Assembly: GCA_012959805.1 (NCBI GenBank)
Contig: DUCN01000042.1
Span: forward strand, 103,443 to 167,442
Length of the DNA: 64,000 nucleotides
Reading direction: 5' to 3'
Source: Myxococcales bacterium
GTDB lineage: Bacteria; Myxococcota_A; UBA9160; UBA4427
Shown here: piece by piece, positions 35,330 through 43,768 of the stretch
Position numbering within the stretch: the first letter of the stretch is position 1
How the letters are laid out: each line of letters opens with the position of its first letter
Notes under the pieces: model-generated
Told to the model about the DNA's origin: nothing
What the model saw: only the letters and a program-made list of their open reading frames with translations
Databases searched by the model: none
Translations under genes and position numbers: made by a program

Positions 35330-36378
35330 CTTATCGTGTCATTCAGTGGGCATCCGGAAATGTAGGACGTGCATCGCTGCAGGCAGTCGCCCTCCACCCC
35401 GAACTCGAACTAGCCGGTCTACTCGTTATCAACCCGGAGAAGGCCGGCCAAGATGCCGGAGCGCTGTGCAACCGCGATCCGATGGGCGTCGCGGCCACCG
35501 CAGATGTCGAAGCGATCCTCGCGATGGATGCGGACTGCGTACTCCACATGCCACTTCCGTCTGTGCGCTACGGCGATGATCCAGACACCGATGTGCGGGA
35601 CATTTGCAGATTGCTCGAATCGGGCAAGAACGTGATCACCACCGTCGGCTATGTATACCCAAAGGCCTATGGGCGCGAGCTCGTCGATCGATTCGAGAGC
35701 GCCTGCGCCACCGGCGGTAGCTCCCTGCACGGTACGGGAGTGAACCCGGGCTGGATGGGGGAGCTTCTGCCGCTAACGATGTCGGCTATGTGCTCACGAA
35801 TCGATCAGGTCTACGTAATGGAGTCGACGGATTTCTCGTGGTACCCGTCACGTGAAGTGATCGTGAACATGATGGGCTTCGGAAAACCACCCGCCGAGTT
35901 CGATACCGAGTCGAAGCGCTACCGAGACTGGCTCTCTGGCTTGTTCTGCGAAAGCGTAGAAATGATCGCCGATGGTCTCGGCGTCGACCTAGACGAGATC
36001 CAGAAGACGGCCGAATTCGAAACGGCGCCGGAGACGTTCGACATCGCCGCCGGAACGATCGAAGCCGGGACGATTGCAGCCCAGCGTTTCTGTTGGTCCG
36101 GAATCGCGGGCGGCGAGAAAAGAATCGTTCTGGAGGCGATCTATCGAGCCCGACGCGATCTGGTTCCGATTTGGGCGGACGTCGGCGGCATTGTCCGCAT
36201 CGAAGGTCGTCCGCAAATTTCCTTCAAACTGGAAGAAGGTTGGATTTCCAACGGCCTCGTCGGCACCGCTCTCCACGCAGTTCACGCGGTTCCCCATGTC
36301 TGCCGCGCCGAGCCCGGCATTCGCACTTTCCTGGACCTACCACTGATCACGGGGCGCCATACGGTCGCGCACGACTAA
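35326..36378 (+). CDS. DapB-like / diaminopentanoate-dehydrogenase-like NAD(P) oxidoreductase
   Basis: A 350-residue protein with an N-terminal Rossmann domain (VIQWASGNVGRASLQAV) and DapB-type features CVLHMPLPS, GKNVITTVGYVYP, HGTGVNPGWMGELLPL. This family of dihydrodipicolinate-reductase-like proteins is abundant in actinobacterial and related catabolic genomes; the reaction is unknown for most members. ATG 35326 follows GAGGG and overlaps a small upstream frame. Confidence 0.82.
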   Translation: MTYRVIQWASGNVGRASLQAVALHPELELAGLLVINPEKAGQDAGALCNRDPMGVAATADVEAILAMDADCVLHMPLPSVRYGDDPDTDVRDICRLLESGKNVITTVGYVYPKAYGRELVDRFESACATGGSSLHGTGVNPGWMGELLPLTMSAMCSRIDQVYVMESTDFSWYPSREVIVNMMGFGKPPAEFDTESKRYRDWLSGLFCESVEMIADGLGVDLDEIQKTAEFETAPETFDIAAGTIEAGTIAAQRFCWSGIAGGEKRIVLEAIYRARRDLVPIWADVGGIVRIEGRPQISFKLEEGWISNGLVGTALHAVHAVPHVCRAEPGIRTFLDLPLITGRHTVAHD

Positions 36379-36450
36379 CAAAATAAATCGACGAGGAGCG
36401 GGATCAGAGCTAGACGAACTCTGGATCGCCCCGCATCACGGAACGGCGAT

Positions 36451-37254
36451 TCAACTTGTCTTCGGGGGACCCTGGGCCTCGGGAAGTTGAGGGGGCAGGA
36501 ACTGACCTGTGCCCGCGCTGACGCCGCCGTCGACGGGAATGACGGCCCCGGTCACGAACGACGCATCCGGGGACGCAAGGAAGGCGATGACGGCGGCAAC
36601 TTCGGTCGCTTCTCCCCACCGCTGGAGCGGAATATGACTCCGCAAGGCTTCGTGGACCTCGGGTGCCGACGCTTCGATGGCCGCGGTCATTCCTGTATGG
36701 ATGGGCCCTGGGCAAACTGCATTGACTCGAATGGCATCGCGAGCCAGATCGATCGACGCGGATCGCACAAAGTTGATGACGGCGCCTTTGGCAGCGTTGT
36801 ACGCCCACATGCCCGGATCGCCGCCCAACCCCGATACCGATGCGGTCGCGATCACCGCGCCGCCACCCGACTTGCGCAGCGCGGGAATGGCTGCACGTGT
36901 CCCGAGAACCGTGCCGCGAAGATTGACGTCGATGACACGATCGAAGTCCGCCAACGGAAGCGACTCGACCGCGCCGCTGGACGGAAGGCCGGCATTGAGC
37001 GCGACCGCATCGAGATGCCCGAACTCCTTGACGGCCAACTCGACCATGGCCGCGTTGGTCGCCTCTTCCGTTATGTCACCAGCGAGCGAAATGATCCGGT
37101 CGACGCTGTCCGTCCAAGCGAGCTTGCCTGCATCGAGGTCCACGGCCACCGCCGAGGCCCCACCGGCAGCCAGCCGCTCGCATAACGCACGTCCGATTCC
37201 AGAAGCCGCACCGGTGACGACGACGACCTGCCCCGCGTTCGCGCTCCCACTCAT
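36451..37254 (-). CDS. SDR family oxidoreductase
   Basis: A 267-residue SDR with TGAASGIG (14-21), LNAG (86-89) instead of NNAG, a Ser at 139/141 and Tyr152-x3-Lys156; VDLDA after strand two indicates NAD. GGAGAG precedes the ATG. It is on the minus strand with, upstream, a split-barrel protein (37338) and a P450 (37926) pointing the same way; gaps are 83 and 45 bases, so a P450 / split-barrel / SDR transcript is likely. Confidence 0.9.
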   Translation of the reverse strand: MSGSANAGQVVVVTGAASGIGRALCERLAAGGASAVAVDLDAGKLAWTDSVDRIISLAGDITEEATNAAMVELAVKEFGHLDAVALNAGLPSSGAVESLPLADFDRVIDVNLRGTVLGTRAAIPALRKSGGGAVIATASVSGLGGDPGMWAYNAAKGAVINFVRSASIDLARDAIRVNAVCPGPIHTGMTAAIEASAPEVHEALRSHIPLQRWGEATEVAAVIAFLASPDASFVTGAVIPVDGGVSAGTGQFLPPQLPEAQGPPKTS

Positions 37255-37337
37255 TCGGCTCTCCGATCGAAATTCAACTCATCATCATGGATCGGCGCGC
37301 TCGCTGTCCAACCCTTTGAAAACGACCGTTTCGCCGA

Positions 37338-37880
37338 TCAGCCCTGCTTGGCGAACTCGGCATAGGCAGCTGCGGTTCCTTTGGCCATCTTGTCACCATC
37401 GAAGGGGATCGACATCTCCGACGTGAACTCCAATACGACCCGTTCTGGCGTATCGAGGAACTTCACAAACAAGTCCGGATTCAACCCGCTCGTAAAAGCG
37501 TTGCCGTCATCTTTTGAAGCAGCCATGCCGTGTGCCAGCAGGTTGTACATCCACAGTTTGGTTTCCCTGTCGTCGTGAACCACCGTATGCCCCTTGTAGG
37601 TTACAGTCTTGCCGCCACCCATGGCGGTGCCTTTGCTCGACATGACGACCGAAGACCGGCCATCGCGCGCGATCGCCTTCACGCGGACTCGTTCCCGGGT
37701 CGCCGTCATCCAGATCTTGCCCTTGACCGGAACGTAGGCCGTGATGACTCCGATCGGATGTCCGGCCTTGTTCGCCCAGCAGAAAACGCATTCACCGGCG
37801 GAGTTCACCAACTCCTGTTCGCGGTCCGGATCGAGCCTGTATTGCTTGACGTCGTCGTAGTTCGTATTTCCTTCGGACAT
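37338..37880 (-). CDS. PPOX-type split-barrel protein
   Basis: A 180-residue protein of the pyridoxamine-phosphate-oxidase-like split-barrel group: NSAGECVFCWANKAGHPIGV, VKGKIWMTATRERVRVKAIA, SSVVMSSKGTAMGGGKTVTY. These folds bind FMN or F420. AGGAAG precedes ATG 37880. It lies between a P450 and an SDR in an apparent minus-strand transcript. A role as redox helper or independent reductase is possible; the cofactor is undetermined. Confidence 0.75.
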   Translation of the reverse strand: MSEGNTNYDDVKQYRLDPDREQELVNSAGECVFCWANKAGHPIGVITAYVPVKGKIWMTATRERVRVKAIARDGRSSVVMSSKGTAMGGGKTVTYKGHTVVHDDRETKLWMYNLLAHGMAASKDDGNAFTSGLNPDLFVKFLDTPERVVLEFTSEMSIPFDGDKMAKGTAAAYAEFAKQG

Positions 37881-37925
37881 CCGTTCTTCCTCGCAAAGTC
37901 GTAAAGTAGTCGTGGTCGATACCGT

Positions 37926-39197
37926 CTATCGGATGTCGAATGCCAATTGGAGGCCTTCCAGTCCGTGAAGCAGAGCATTCGGTGCGAATTGTGGCTCATG
38001 GGCGTCGGGTTGCAAACGAAAGTTCTCCATGCGCTCGAGGATTGCCTTGAAGCCGCAGTTCAACTCGCGTCTCGCGAGAGAGGCTCCAAGGCAATGATGG
38101 ATGCCTTTGCCAAAGGCCAGGTGGTCTCGCAGATTTTCCCGCATGATGTCGAAGCGCAATGCATCTTCGAACTGCCCATCGTCCTGGTTCGCCGATGCGA
38201 AACGCGCGAAACACATGGAATTCTCCGGGATGGTCACTCCATGAAGTTCAACGTCTCGCGTTGTGCGCCGGAACATATTCGCGGAGGGACTCGATACGCG
38301 CAGTACTTCCTCGACCAGACGGCTGATCATCTCTGTGGACGGATCGCTCCTCACCAGCTCGTACTGATCCGGATTATTGATCAGCAGCCAAATTCCTTCA
38401 GTCAACGAGGCGGCCGTCGTTTCGTTTCCAGCAACCAGGATCTGAGACAGCATCGACAGGCATTCGGCGTGGTCCAACGGTTTTTCACCATCGATGCTCG
38501 CGTTGACCACCCTTGAGAGAATGTCGTCCTCGGGCACCTTTCGGCGTTCTTCCATCTTCTCGACAAAGTAGTGCTGGAACTCGACAACGTCCTTTGCCGC
38601 CTTTAGCCGACCCTCACGATCAAGCTGCTGGCCCAGATTGGCGACAAATGCTTCGGTCCACTTCCGCAATCTGGGCAGATCCTCGACCGGCGTTCCGAGT
38701 TGGGATCCAATGACCGTCAGTGGTAGCGGAATACCAAACTCGCCCAGAAACTCACACTGGCCCGAGTCAATGAAGCGGTCGATGAGTTCATGCGAAGTGG
38801 CCTCGATGAATGGTTCCAGTCGTTTGAGACTACTTGTCGAGAACGCACCGTCAACGAATTTTCGATACCGACGCTGCAGCGGCGGATCCTGCGTCAACAT
38901 CGTCGGCACGTTTGGATAGCCTTGCTCCATCAGCGCGGTGAGCTCCTCGTCTCCCGAGTTCACAGCGCCGCTCATGACGGCGGGCATCGCACTCGAGAAG
39001 GTCGCGTGGTCTCGCGCCATCGCCTGAACATCCTCGTAGCGCGAAATGAAGAACATCCCTGTTGTGGGATCCCTAAAGACCGGCGCCTCCTCACGCAGCC
39101 TGCGGTTCAGCATTGCGGGACAACGCAAGACTTCAGGATGCATCGGCGCGAATTCATGGACCGGGCACCTGGCCATCTGCTCTAGCTTCTCACTCAT
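37926..39197 (-). CDS. Cytochrome P450
   Basis: A 423-residue bacterial P450. I-helix AGNETT (256-261), ExxR Glu297/Arg300, haem loop FGKGIHHCLG with Cys369. The ATG at 39197 is preferred (AAGGA eight bases upstream); a GTG five codons earlier is also in frame. The N-terminus has CPVHEF, common in CYP families of lipid catabolism. It is the most similar in the window to the P450 at 40626 (both have AGNETT and FGKG). It is the probable first gene of a transcript with the split-barrel and SDR genes. Confidence 0.93.
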   Translation of the reverse strand: MSEKLEQMARCPVHEFAPMHPEVLRCPAMLNRRLREEAPVFRDPTTGMFFISRYEDVQAMARDHATFSSAMPAVMSGAVNSGDEELTALMEQGYPNVPTMLTQDPPLQRRYRKFVDGAFSTSSLKRLEPFIEATSHELIDRFIDSGQCEFLGEFGIPLPLTVIGSQLGTPVEDLPRLRKWTEAFVANLGQQLDREGRLKAAKDVVEFQHYFVEKMEERRKVPEDDILSRVVNASIDGEKPLDHAECLSMLSQILVAGNETTAASLTEGIWLLINNPDQYELVRSDPSTEMISRLVEEVLRVSSPSANMFRRTTRDVELHGVTIPENSMCFARFASANQDDGQFEDALRFDIMRENLRDHLAFGKGIHHCLGASLARRELNCGFKAILERMENFRLQPDAHEPQFAPNALLHGLEGLQLAFDIR

Positions 39198-39230
39198 CTC
39201 ATCTTCCTTCACACAAAAAGAACTTCCAGC

Positions 39231-40352
39231 CTATGGCCTGAATCGCGGATAGTAGTTGGCCGCACCGCCGGCGGTGGCGTCCTTGACCCAATCACTCTCA
39301 TAGGCCCAATCCGCCTCGGCGCCCGGAAGTGGACCCTGCCAGAATCGCGCCAGCGGACCATCCAGCGGCGAGGGCTCGATGGACCAGGCCTGGCGTTTGT
39401 AGGTCCAGTTGCCCGGCGCAAGGCGATGCGCCTCACGGAAGTGCGGACGCGCGGATTCGAGATCATTCTGACTGCGTAGATGCAGCGCCAGTTCGAATTC
39501 CGCCGCGGCCGACGACTCGTCGAGGCCCCGACTGCCCGATCGCGCGACGACGTCGGCGGGAGCCAGGGCGAACTCACTTTCCGCTCCCTTGGCCACCCAG
39601 TCTCGAAGCGCCGCGACATAGGGGACCCGGTCCGTCACGATCTCGGCGGCAGCAGCCATCATATCGCCCATCCGGCCAGGTGGCGGGGGGGCCGCTTCGG
39701 TCTCCGCATCTTCAGAGGGCGCATCTTCAGCGGCAAGGTCGGGCGCACTCGGCCAGGCCGGCTCAGCCGGCCGAACGATCAACCCGTCCTCGTCGATCCA
39801 GAGGCTATTGGGAATGTTGACCACTCCGAAGCGCTCATCGACCAGGTGAGCGACATCGATCAGACAGGGATGCTCCGGCTGAGCCAGGTCCACATACGAT
39901 CGGGCCGCTTCCGCGCCCATCGATTCGAGACACACGGTCACAATTTCCAGCCCCTTGGGATGGAGCTCAGCGCGAAGGGCCTGCCACCCGGGCAGGTCGT
40001 TTGCGCAGCCTCAATAGGGCGACCAGGCCACCATTACGACTTTTTGACCACGCAGTGAGCACAGATCAAATTCGTTGCCAGCAAAATCGGGAAGAACCAG
40101 ATCGGGTGCCTCGGCACTACTCAGCGCTCGTCCACCCAGGCTTGCGGGGCCTAACGCAGCAAGATCTCGTGAGTGCCGAACAATCGACATCCCGAGAGCG
40201 TTCGCGAGTCCAGCCACATCGACGTCATTTCCTGTCAGCCCATCCGAAAGGGGCACACATACATCGCCTCGGCACGCGCCCTCCGGCCGGATCGACCATC
40301 CCGTGCCACGTTCAAAATCCGCTTTGGGTATTCGAGTTTGCGTGATCAGCAT
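39231..40352 (-). CDS. ResA/TlpA-like redoxin, candidate selenoprotein (TGA = Sec114)
   Basis: Read through one in-frame TGA (40013-40011), this gene gives 373 residues. An N-terminal module (FERGTGWSIRPEGACRGDVC) precedes the redoxin domain from about residue 85 (EAPDLVLPDFAGNEFDL). The active site reads VVMVAWSPY-U114-G-C116-ANDLPGWQ, then LHPKGLEIVTVCLE, FGVVNIPNSLWIDEDG, and a C-terminal TPR-like part (LRSQNDLESARPHFREAHRL). Homologues I recall have WCGC there, so the TGA stands where the attacking Cys belongs. A hairpin follows at SECIS distance. The alternative is a nonsense mutation, but no other damage is visible. Start ATG 40352, GGGAG 13 bases upstream. Confidence 0.78.
39980..39996 (-). 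promoter_or_regulatory. Putative bacterial SECIS hairpin
   Basis: On the coding (minus) strand the sequence 14 bases after the TGA forms CCTGCC-CGGGT-GGCAGG, a perfect six-base stem with a five-base loop. The loop starts 20 bases after the TGA, and G is the second loop base. Both properties fit the published rules for bacterial SECIS elements (loop about 16-37 bases from UGA, G within the first two loop bases). Seen directly; SelB binding is inferred. Confidence 0.6.
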
Positions 40353-40625
40353 GTCTGTTTTGTGTCTCCCAGATGACAGGTTCTCTCGTTGATGGAAGCG
40401 GGCGTACCCGATTGATGCTCGATTCGCGTGCCCGAAGCGGCGGGCATTCTCGACGAGAACGACGCTAGCAGTTTGTGGAGGCGCTTCCTTCCCGCCGATT
40501 CTGCAGGGGGATTCTCTCCAGGCACGTCGCGTCCGCGACAACCCTGATCAATTTCGTCCGATCGCGGACCGGTTGGTCGGTCCCGCGTACTTGCATAGTA
40601 TCTCGGTCCACAATCAGGAGGTCAC

Positions 40626-41891
40626 ATGAGCGCTGCGATCGATCTCAGTCAGTACGACCCGATGAAACGCGAAGTTCAGCAGAACCCGTTCCCCTACTAC
40701 GAGGCATTGCGGCGTGATGCGCCCGTTTATCAACATCCGGTTTCGGGCATCTACTTCATCTCGAGGCTCGATACGGTGAATCGGATCTTCGCCGACCCTC
40801 AGACCTTCTCGTCAAAGTTCTCGAATACCGGAACAACACCCGGGTCGCCGGAGATGCTCGAGCAGCTGAAGAAAATAGGCTCGCGCGGACAACCGGCCGT
40901 CGATACGATGTTGACGGCGGACCCACCCACGCAGACCCGGTATCGCAAGACCGTCGGCCGTGCATTCTCAACCAAACGCATCGCGATGCTCGAGCCGATG
41001 ATACGAGAGAACACCAACGCGCTCATCGATGCGATGCCGGACTCGGGACGCGTCGACTTCGTGAACGCTTTCTCGGTACCCTTCCCTGTCAGCGTGATTG
41101 CAGCCACCCTCAACATGGCTCCTGAAGCCATCGGCCATATCAAGCGTTGGTCCGATGCGTCGGTCGCGGCGCTCGGCGTCGCGCTCGATGACGAGTCGAG
41201 AATCGAGGCGGCACGCGCCATCGTGGAGTCGCATCAATATTGGGTCAAGGAGTTCGAGTCCCGTCGCGCGAATCCACAGGACGATTTCCTGACAGAGCTC
41301 ACACAGGCCCTCTTTGCCGAGGAGAACGGCGAATCGCGAGTACTCAATTATGCCGAACTCGTGAGCATCATCCTCCAACTCATGGTGGCGGGGAACGAAA
41401 CGACGACGAAGCTGGTCAATGAGACCGTCAAGATGTTGATCGAGAACCCCGATCAGTTCCAGAGGATCAAGGATGACCCGTCCACGATCCCTAACATGGT
41501 CGAGGAGGCACTCCGGCTCTCAAGTCCGAACCAGGGCTTGTTCAGAATTGTCAAAAAAGACGTCGAACTCGACGACGTAAAGATTCCTGCAGGCTCGACT
41601 TTGTGGGTCATGTTCGGAGCGGCAAACCGCGACGAGCGCCATTTTCCCAATCCGGACAGCTTCGATCCCACGCGAGAGAATTTGCGTGAACACATCGCCT
41701 TCGGAAAAGGTGCACATTTCTGTATCGGCGCCCCGCTGGCGCGCCTCGAAGCCAAAGTCTGCTTCGAACTGCTCGCGGAACGCATAGAGAGCTGGGACTT
41801 CGCGCCCGGCAACACCTTCGAGTATGAACCGAGCTACATCTTGCGTGGCTTGAAGAATCTCGAACTCGACATCAAAAAGAAGGCATCATAA
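40626..41891 (+). CDS. Cytochrome P450
   Basis: A 421-residue P450. I-helix AGNETT (255-260), ExxR Glu294/Arg297, haem loop FGKGAHFCIG with Cys366. AGGAGG lies four bases before ATG 40626, the clearest ribosome-binding site in the region. Its TAA shares one base with the ATG of the SDR at 41891 (TAATG), and an NTF2-like gene follows, so the three form a tight operon. Suggested sequence: hydroxylation, then alcohol oxidation, then isomerisation or hydration (inference). Divergent from the redoxin gene at 40352. Confidence 0.94.
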   Translation: MSAAIDLSQYDPMKREVQQNPFPYYEALRRDAPVYQHPVSGIYFISRLDTVNRIFADPQTFSSKFSNTGTTPGSPEMLEQLKKIGSRGQPAVDTMLTADPPTQTRYRKTVGRAFSTKRIAMLEPMIRENTNALIDAMPDSGRVDFVNAFSVPFPVSVIAATLNMAPEAIGHIKRWSDASVAALGVALDDESRIEAARAIVESHQYWVKEFESRRANPQDDFLTELTQALFAEENGESRVLNYAELVSIILQLMVAGNETTTKLVNETVKMLIENPDQFQRIKDDPSTIPNMVEEALRLSSPNQGLFRIVKKDVELDDVKIPAGSTLWVMFGAANRDERHFPNPDSFDPTRENLREHIAFGKGAHFCIGAPLARLEAKVCFELLAERIESWDFAPGNTFEYEPSYILRGLKNLELDIKKKAS

Positions 41892-42676
41892 TGGGATCTC
41901 TCGAAGGCAAGGTCGCAGTCATCGCCGGTGGGTCAGGCGGATTTGGAGAGGGAACCGTCAAGCGCTTTCGCGACGAGGGTGCAACGGTGTGGATCGCATC
42001 TCGGGATGAGGCCCGTGGCAAGGAGAGCGCGGAGCGACTCGGTGCACGCCATCAGCCATGCGACATCACACGCAGCGAAGACGTCAAAGCACTCGCTGAC
42101 GTCGTGCTAGCAGAGTCCGGCCGGATCGACATCGCAGTGAACAGTGCGGGATACGAGGACAACTGCCCGGTTGCCGATCTCGAGGCGGAGCGCGTCGAGC
42201 GCATGGTTGCCGTGCAGTTCACGGGGGCCCTCTATTTCATCCAACACATGGCCAATGCAATGAAGCAGGGGGGTTCGATCATCACGATCGGCTCTCTGAC
42301 CGCAACCCTCACAGCCGATGGTTATGCGCCCTATGCGGGCGCCAAGGCTGGCATCAACCATGCCTCACGGATCGCGGCGGCAGAGTACGGACCAAAGGGA
42401 ATTCGAATCAACGTCGTCTCCGCCACGCTCGTCGAAACCCCGATGACAGCAGCACTCATCAATGCACCGGGCGTGCGCAAGGCCTTCGTGGCAGAGACCC
42501 CGCTCGGTCGTTTTGGGAGCATCGACGACATCGTGAATGCGATCTATTGGCTAGCATCCGACCAGTCCAGTTTCGTCACCGGACAAGATCTGCTGATCGA
42601 TGGCGGAGCCTCCCTGCGGCGTCTGCCCAGAGTCGAGGACTTCATTCGGTCGGCGCAGGAAGAGATGGCGGAGTAA
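41891..42676 (+). CDS. SDR family oxidoreductase
   Basis: A 261-residue SDR coupled to the preceding P450 by a one-base stop/start overlap. The cofactor loop is AGGSGGFG, a variant of TGxxxGxG lacking the Thr; NSAG replaces NNAG; Tyr-Ala-Gly-Ala-Lys is the YxxxK element (APYAGAKAGINHAS) with Ser in TIGSLTATL. WIASRDE after the second strand suggests NADP. Probably oxidises the alcohol made by the P450. Followed in the same frame by an NTF2-like gene. Confidence 0.9.
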   Translation: MGSLEGKVAVIAGGSGGFGEGTVKRFRDEGATVWIASRDEARGKESAERLGARHQPCDITRSEDVKALADVVLAESGRIDIAVNSAGYEDNCPVADLEAERVERMVAVQFTGALYFIQHMANAMKQGGSIITIGSLTATLTADGYAPYAGAKAGINHASRIAAAEYGPKGIRINVVSATLVETPMTAALINAPGVRKAFVAETPLGRFGSIDDIVNAIYWLASDQSSFVTGQDLLIDGGASLRRLPRVEDFIRSAQEEMAE

Positions 42677-42679
42677 CTC

Positions 42680-43117
42680 CTGGACCCACGACTTCAGAAT
42701 ATTCTCGATCGCGATGCGATCCACGAGGTGTTGGTCCGTTATGCCACCTCGCTCGATGACCGCGATTGGGATCGACTTGCGAGCTGCTTCGCCGACGACG
42801 CGGTCGCAGACTATGGAACCGGTGTCTTTGAAGGTCCAGAGGCGATCGTCGGCCTGTGTCGTCAGATGCTCGAACCGCTTGAGGTGAGCCAACACCTGCT
42901 CGGCAGTTTCGAGATCACCGCGACCGGCGAGGTCGCGACGAGTCGATGCTATTTCCATGCGCAACACGTGAGACAGGGGCTCGCGGGCGGAGCCAGTTTG
43001 ATCGTCGCGGGAACCTATGAAGATTCGCTTCGAAGTCAGGCCGGGAAATGGCTGATTCAGAAACGACGACTCATCGTCTCCTGGCGGGATGGAAATCCGA
43101 AAGTTCTCGAACCCTGA
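42680..43117 (+). CDS. NTF2/SnoaL-like protein with probable CTG start
   Basis: A 145-residue SnoaL-like protein: ILDRDAIHEVLVRYATSLDD, WDRLASCFADDAVADYGTG, a QHLLGSFEIT strand and AGTYEDSLRSQAGKWLIQKR. It is in the same frame as the SDR, directly after its TAA. No ATG, GTG or TTG exists before 42728, yet the family's first helix needs the residues encoded from 42680. CTG 42680 has GGAG six bases upstream and gives the full fold. Alternatives are GTG 42728 with a shortened helix, or limited stop readthrough giving an SDR fusion. Confidence 0.75.
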   Translation: MDPRLQNILDRDAIHEVLVRYATSLDDRDWDRLASCFADDAVADYGTGVFEGPEAIVGLCRQMLEPLEVSQHLLGSFEITATGEVATSRCYFHAQHVRQGLAGGASLIVAGTYEDSLRSQAGKWLIQKRRLIVSWRDGNPKVLEP

Positions 43118-43167
43118 TCGACTCGACTTCGGTCTTCGATTCGGACTTCGAAAGGGAAGGCAATACG

Positions 43168-43656
43168 ATGTCTGGACAACCCTTGGAAACGAGCTCATTG
43201 CCTCCGTACCAGCGCGCTCTGCGTCTGGCCTTTGTAACGGCGCTCATCGGCGGTCTGATGCTGGCCTACGCCGCCGTCGCGGAAGACTCGAAAACCTGCG
43301 ATCTCACGATCAAGATCGTGGGCCTCGAAACGGACGAGGGGAATCTGATCGTCGCGCTGATCAACAACGCCGAGGCCTTCGATTCGAACAGCTCAGCCGT
43401 CCGCGACGAAAGCGTCGCCGTCGCGCGCGGCGAAGGCCTTGCCAATCTCCGCGCCGTTCCTTACGGAACCTACGCCATCAAGGTCTTCCACGACGAGAAC
43501 TCGAATGGAGAACTCGATACCAACTTCGTCGGCTTCCCGAAGGAGCCCTTCGGCTTCTCGATGGATGCGATGGGGAAATTCGGTCCGCCGACGTTTGAAC
43601 AAGCAAAATTCGAGATCGCATCGCCGAAGTTCGCCTTGACGATCAACATGAACTAG
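43168..43656 (+). CDS. DUF2141 exported protein
   Basis: A 162-residue DUF2141 protein. Residues about 15-38 (ALRLAFVTALIGGLMLAYAA) form a signal or anchor segment, with VAEDS after it as a plausible cleavage region. The mature part has the family pattern LTIKIVGLETDEGNLIVALI, VPYGTYAIKVFHDENSNGE, DTNFVGFPKEPFGFS. It is a beta-sandwich, probably periplasmic; function unknown. AAGG precedes ATG 43168. It is one of the few non-enzymatic genes in the window. Confidence 0.85.
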   Translation: MSGQPLETSSLPPYQRALRLAFVTALIGGLMLAYAAVAEDSKTCDLTIKIVGLETDEGNLIVALINNAEAFDSNSSAVRDESVAVARGEGLANLRAVPYGTYAIKVFHDENSNGELDTNFVGFPKEPFGFSMDAMGKFGPPTFEQAKFEIASPKFALTINMN

Positions 43657-43768
43657 ACGTCGTCTCGTCGTAGACAATTGGATTGCCCGATACGATCGAA
43701 CGACGCCCTGCCCCAGGCACTTTTCCAGCTGCACCGGAATGCCCAGCACCCGCTACCCTCAAGGTGAC

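Noticed and set aside
34915-35397. A 160-codon minus-strand open frame in the gap upstream of the DapB-like gene
   Set aside because: It overlaps the start of the conserved dehydrogenase and reads as arginine/serine-rich sequence without family similarity.
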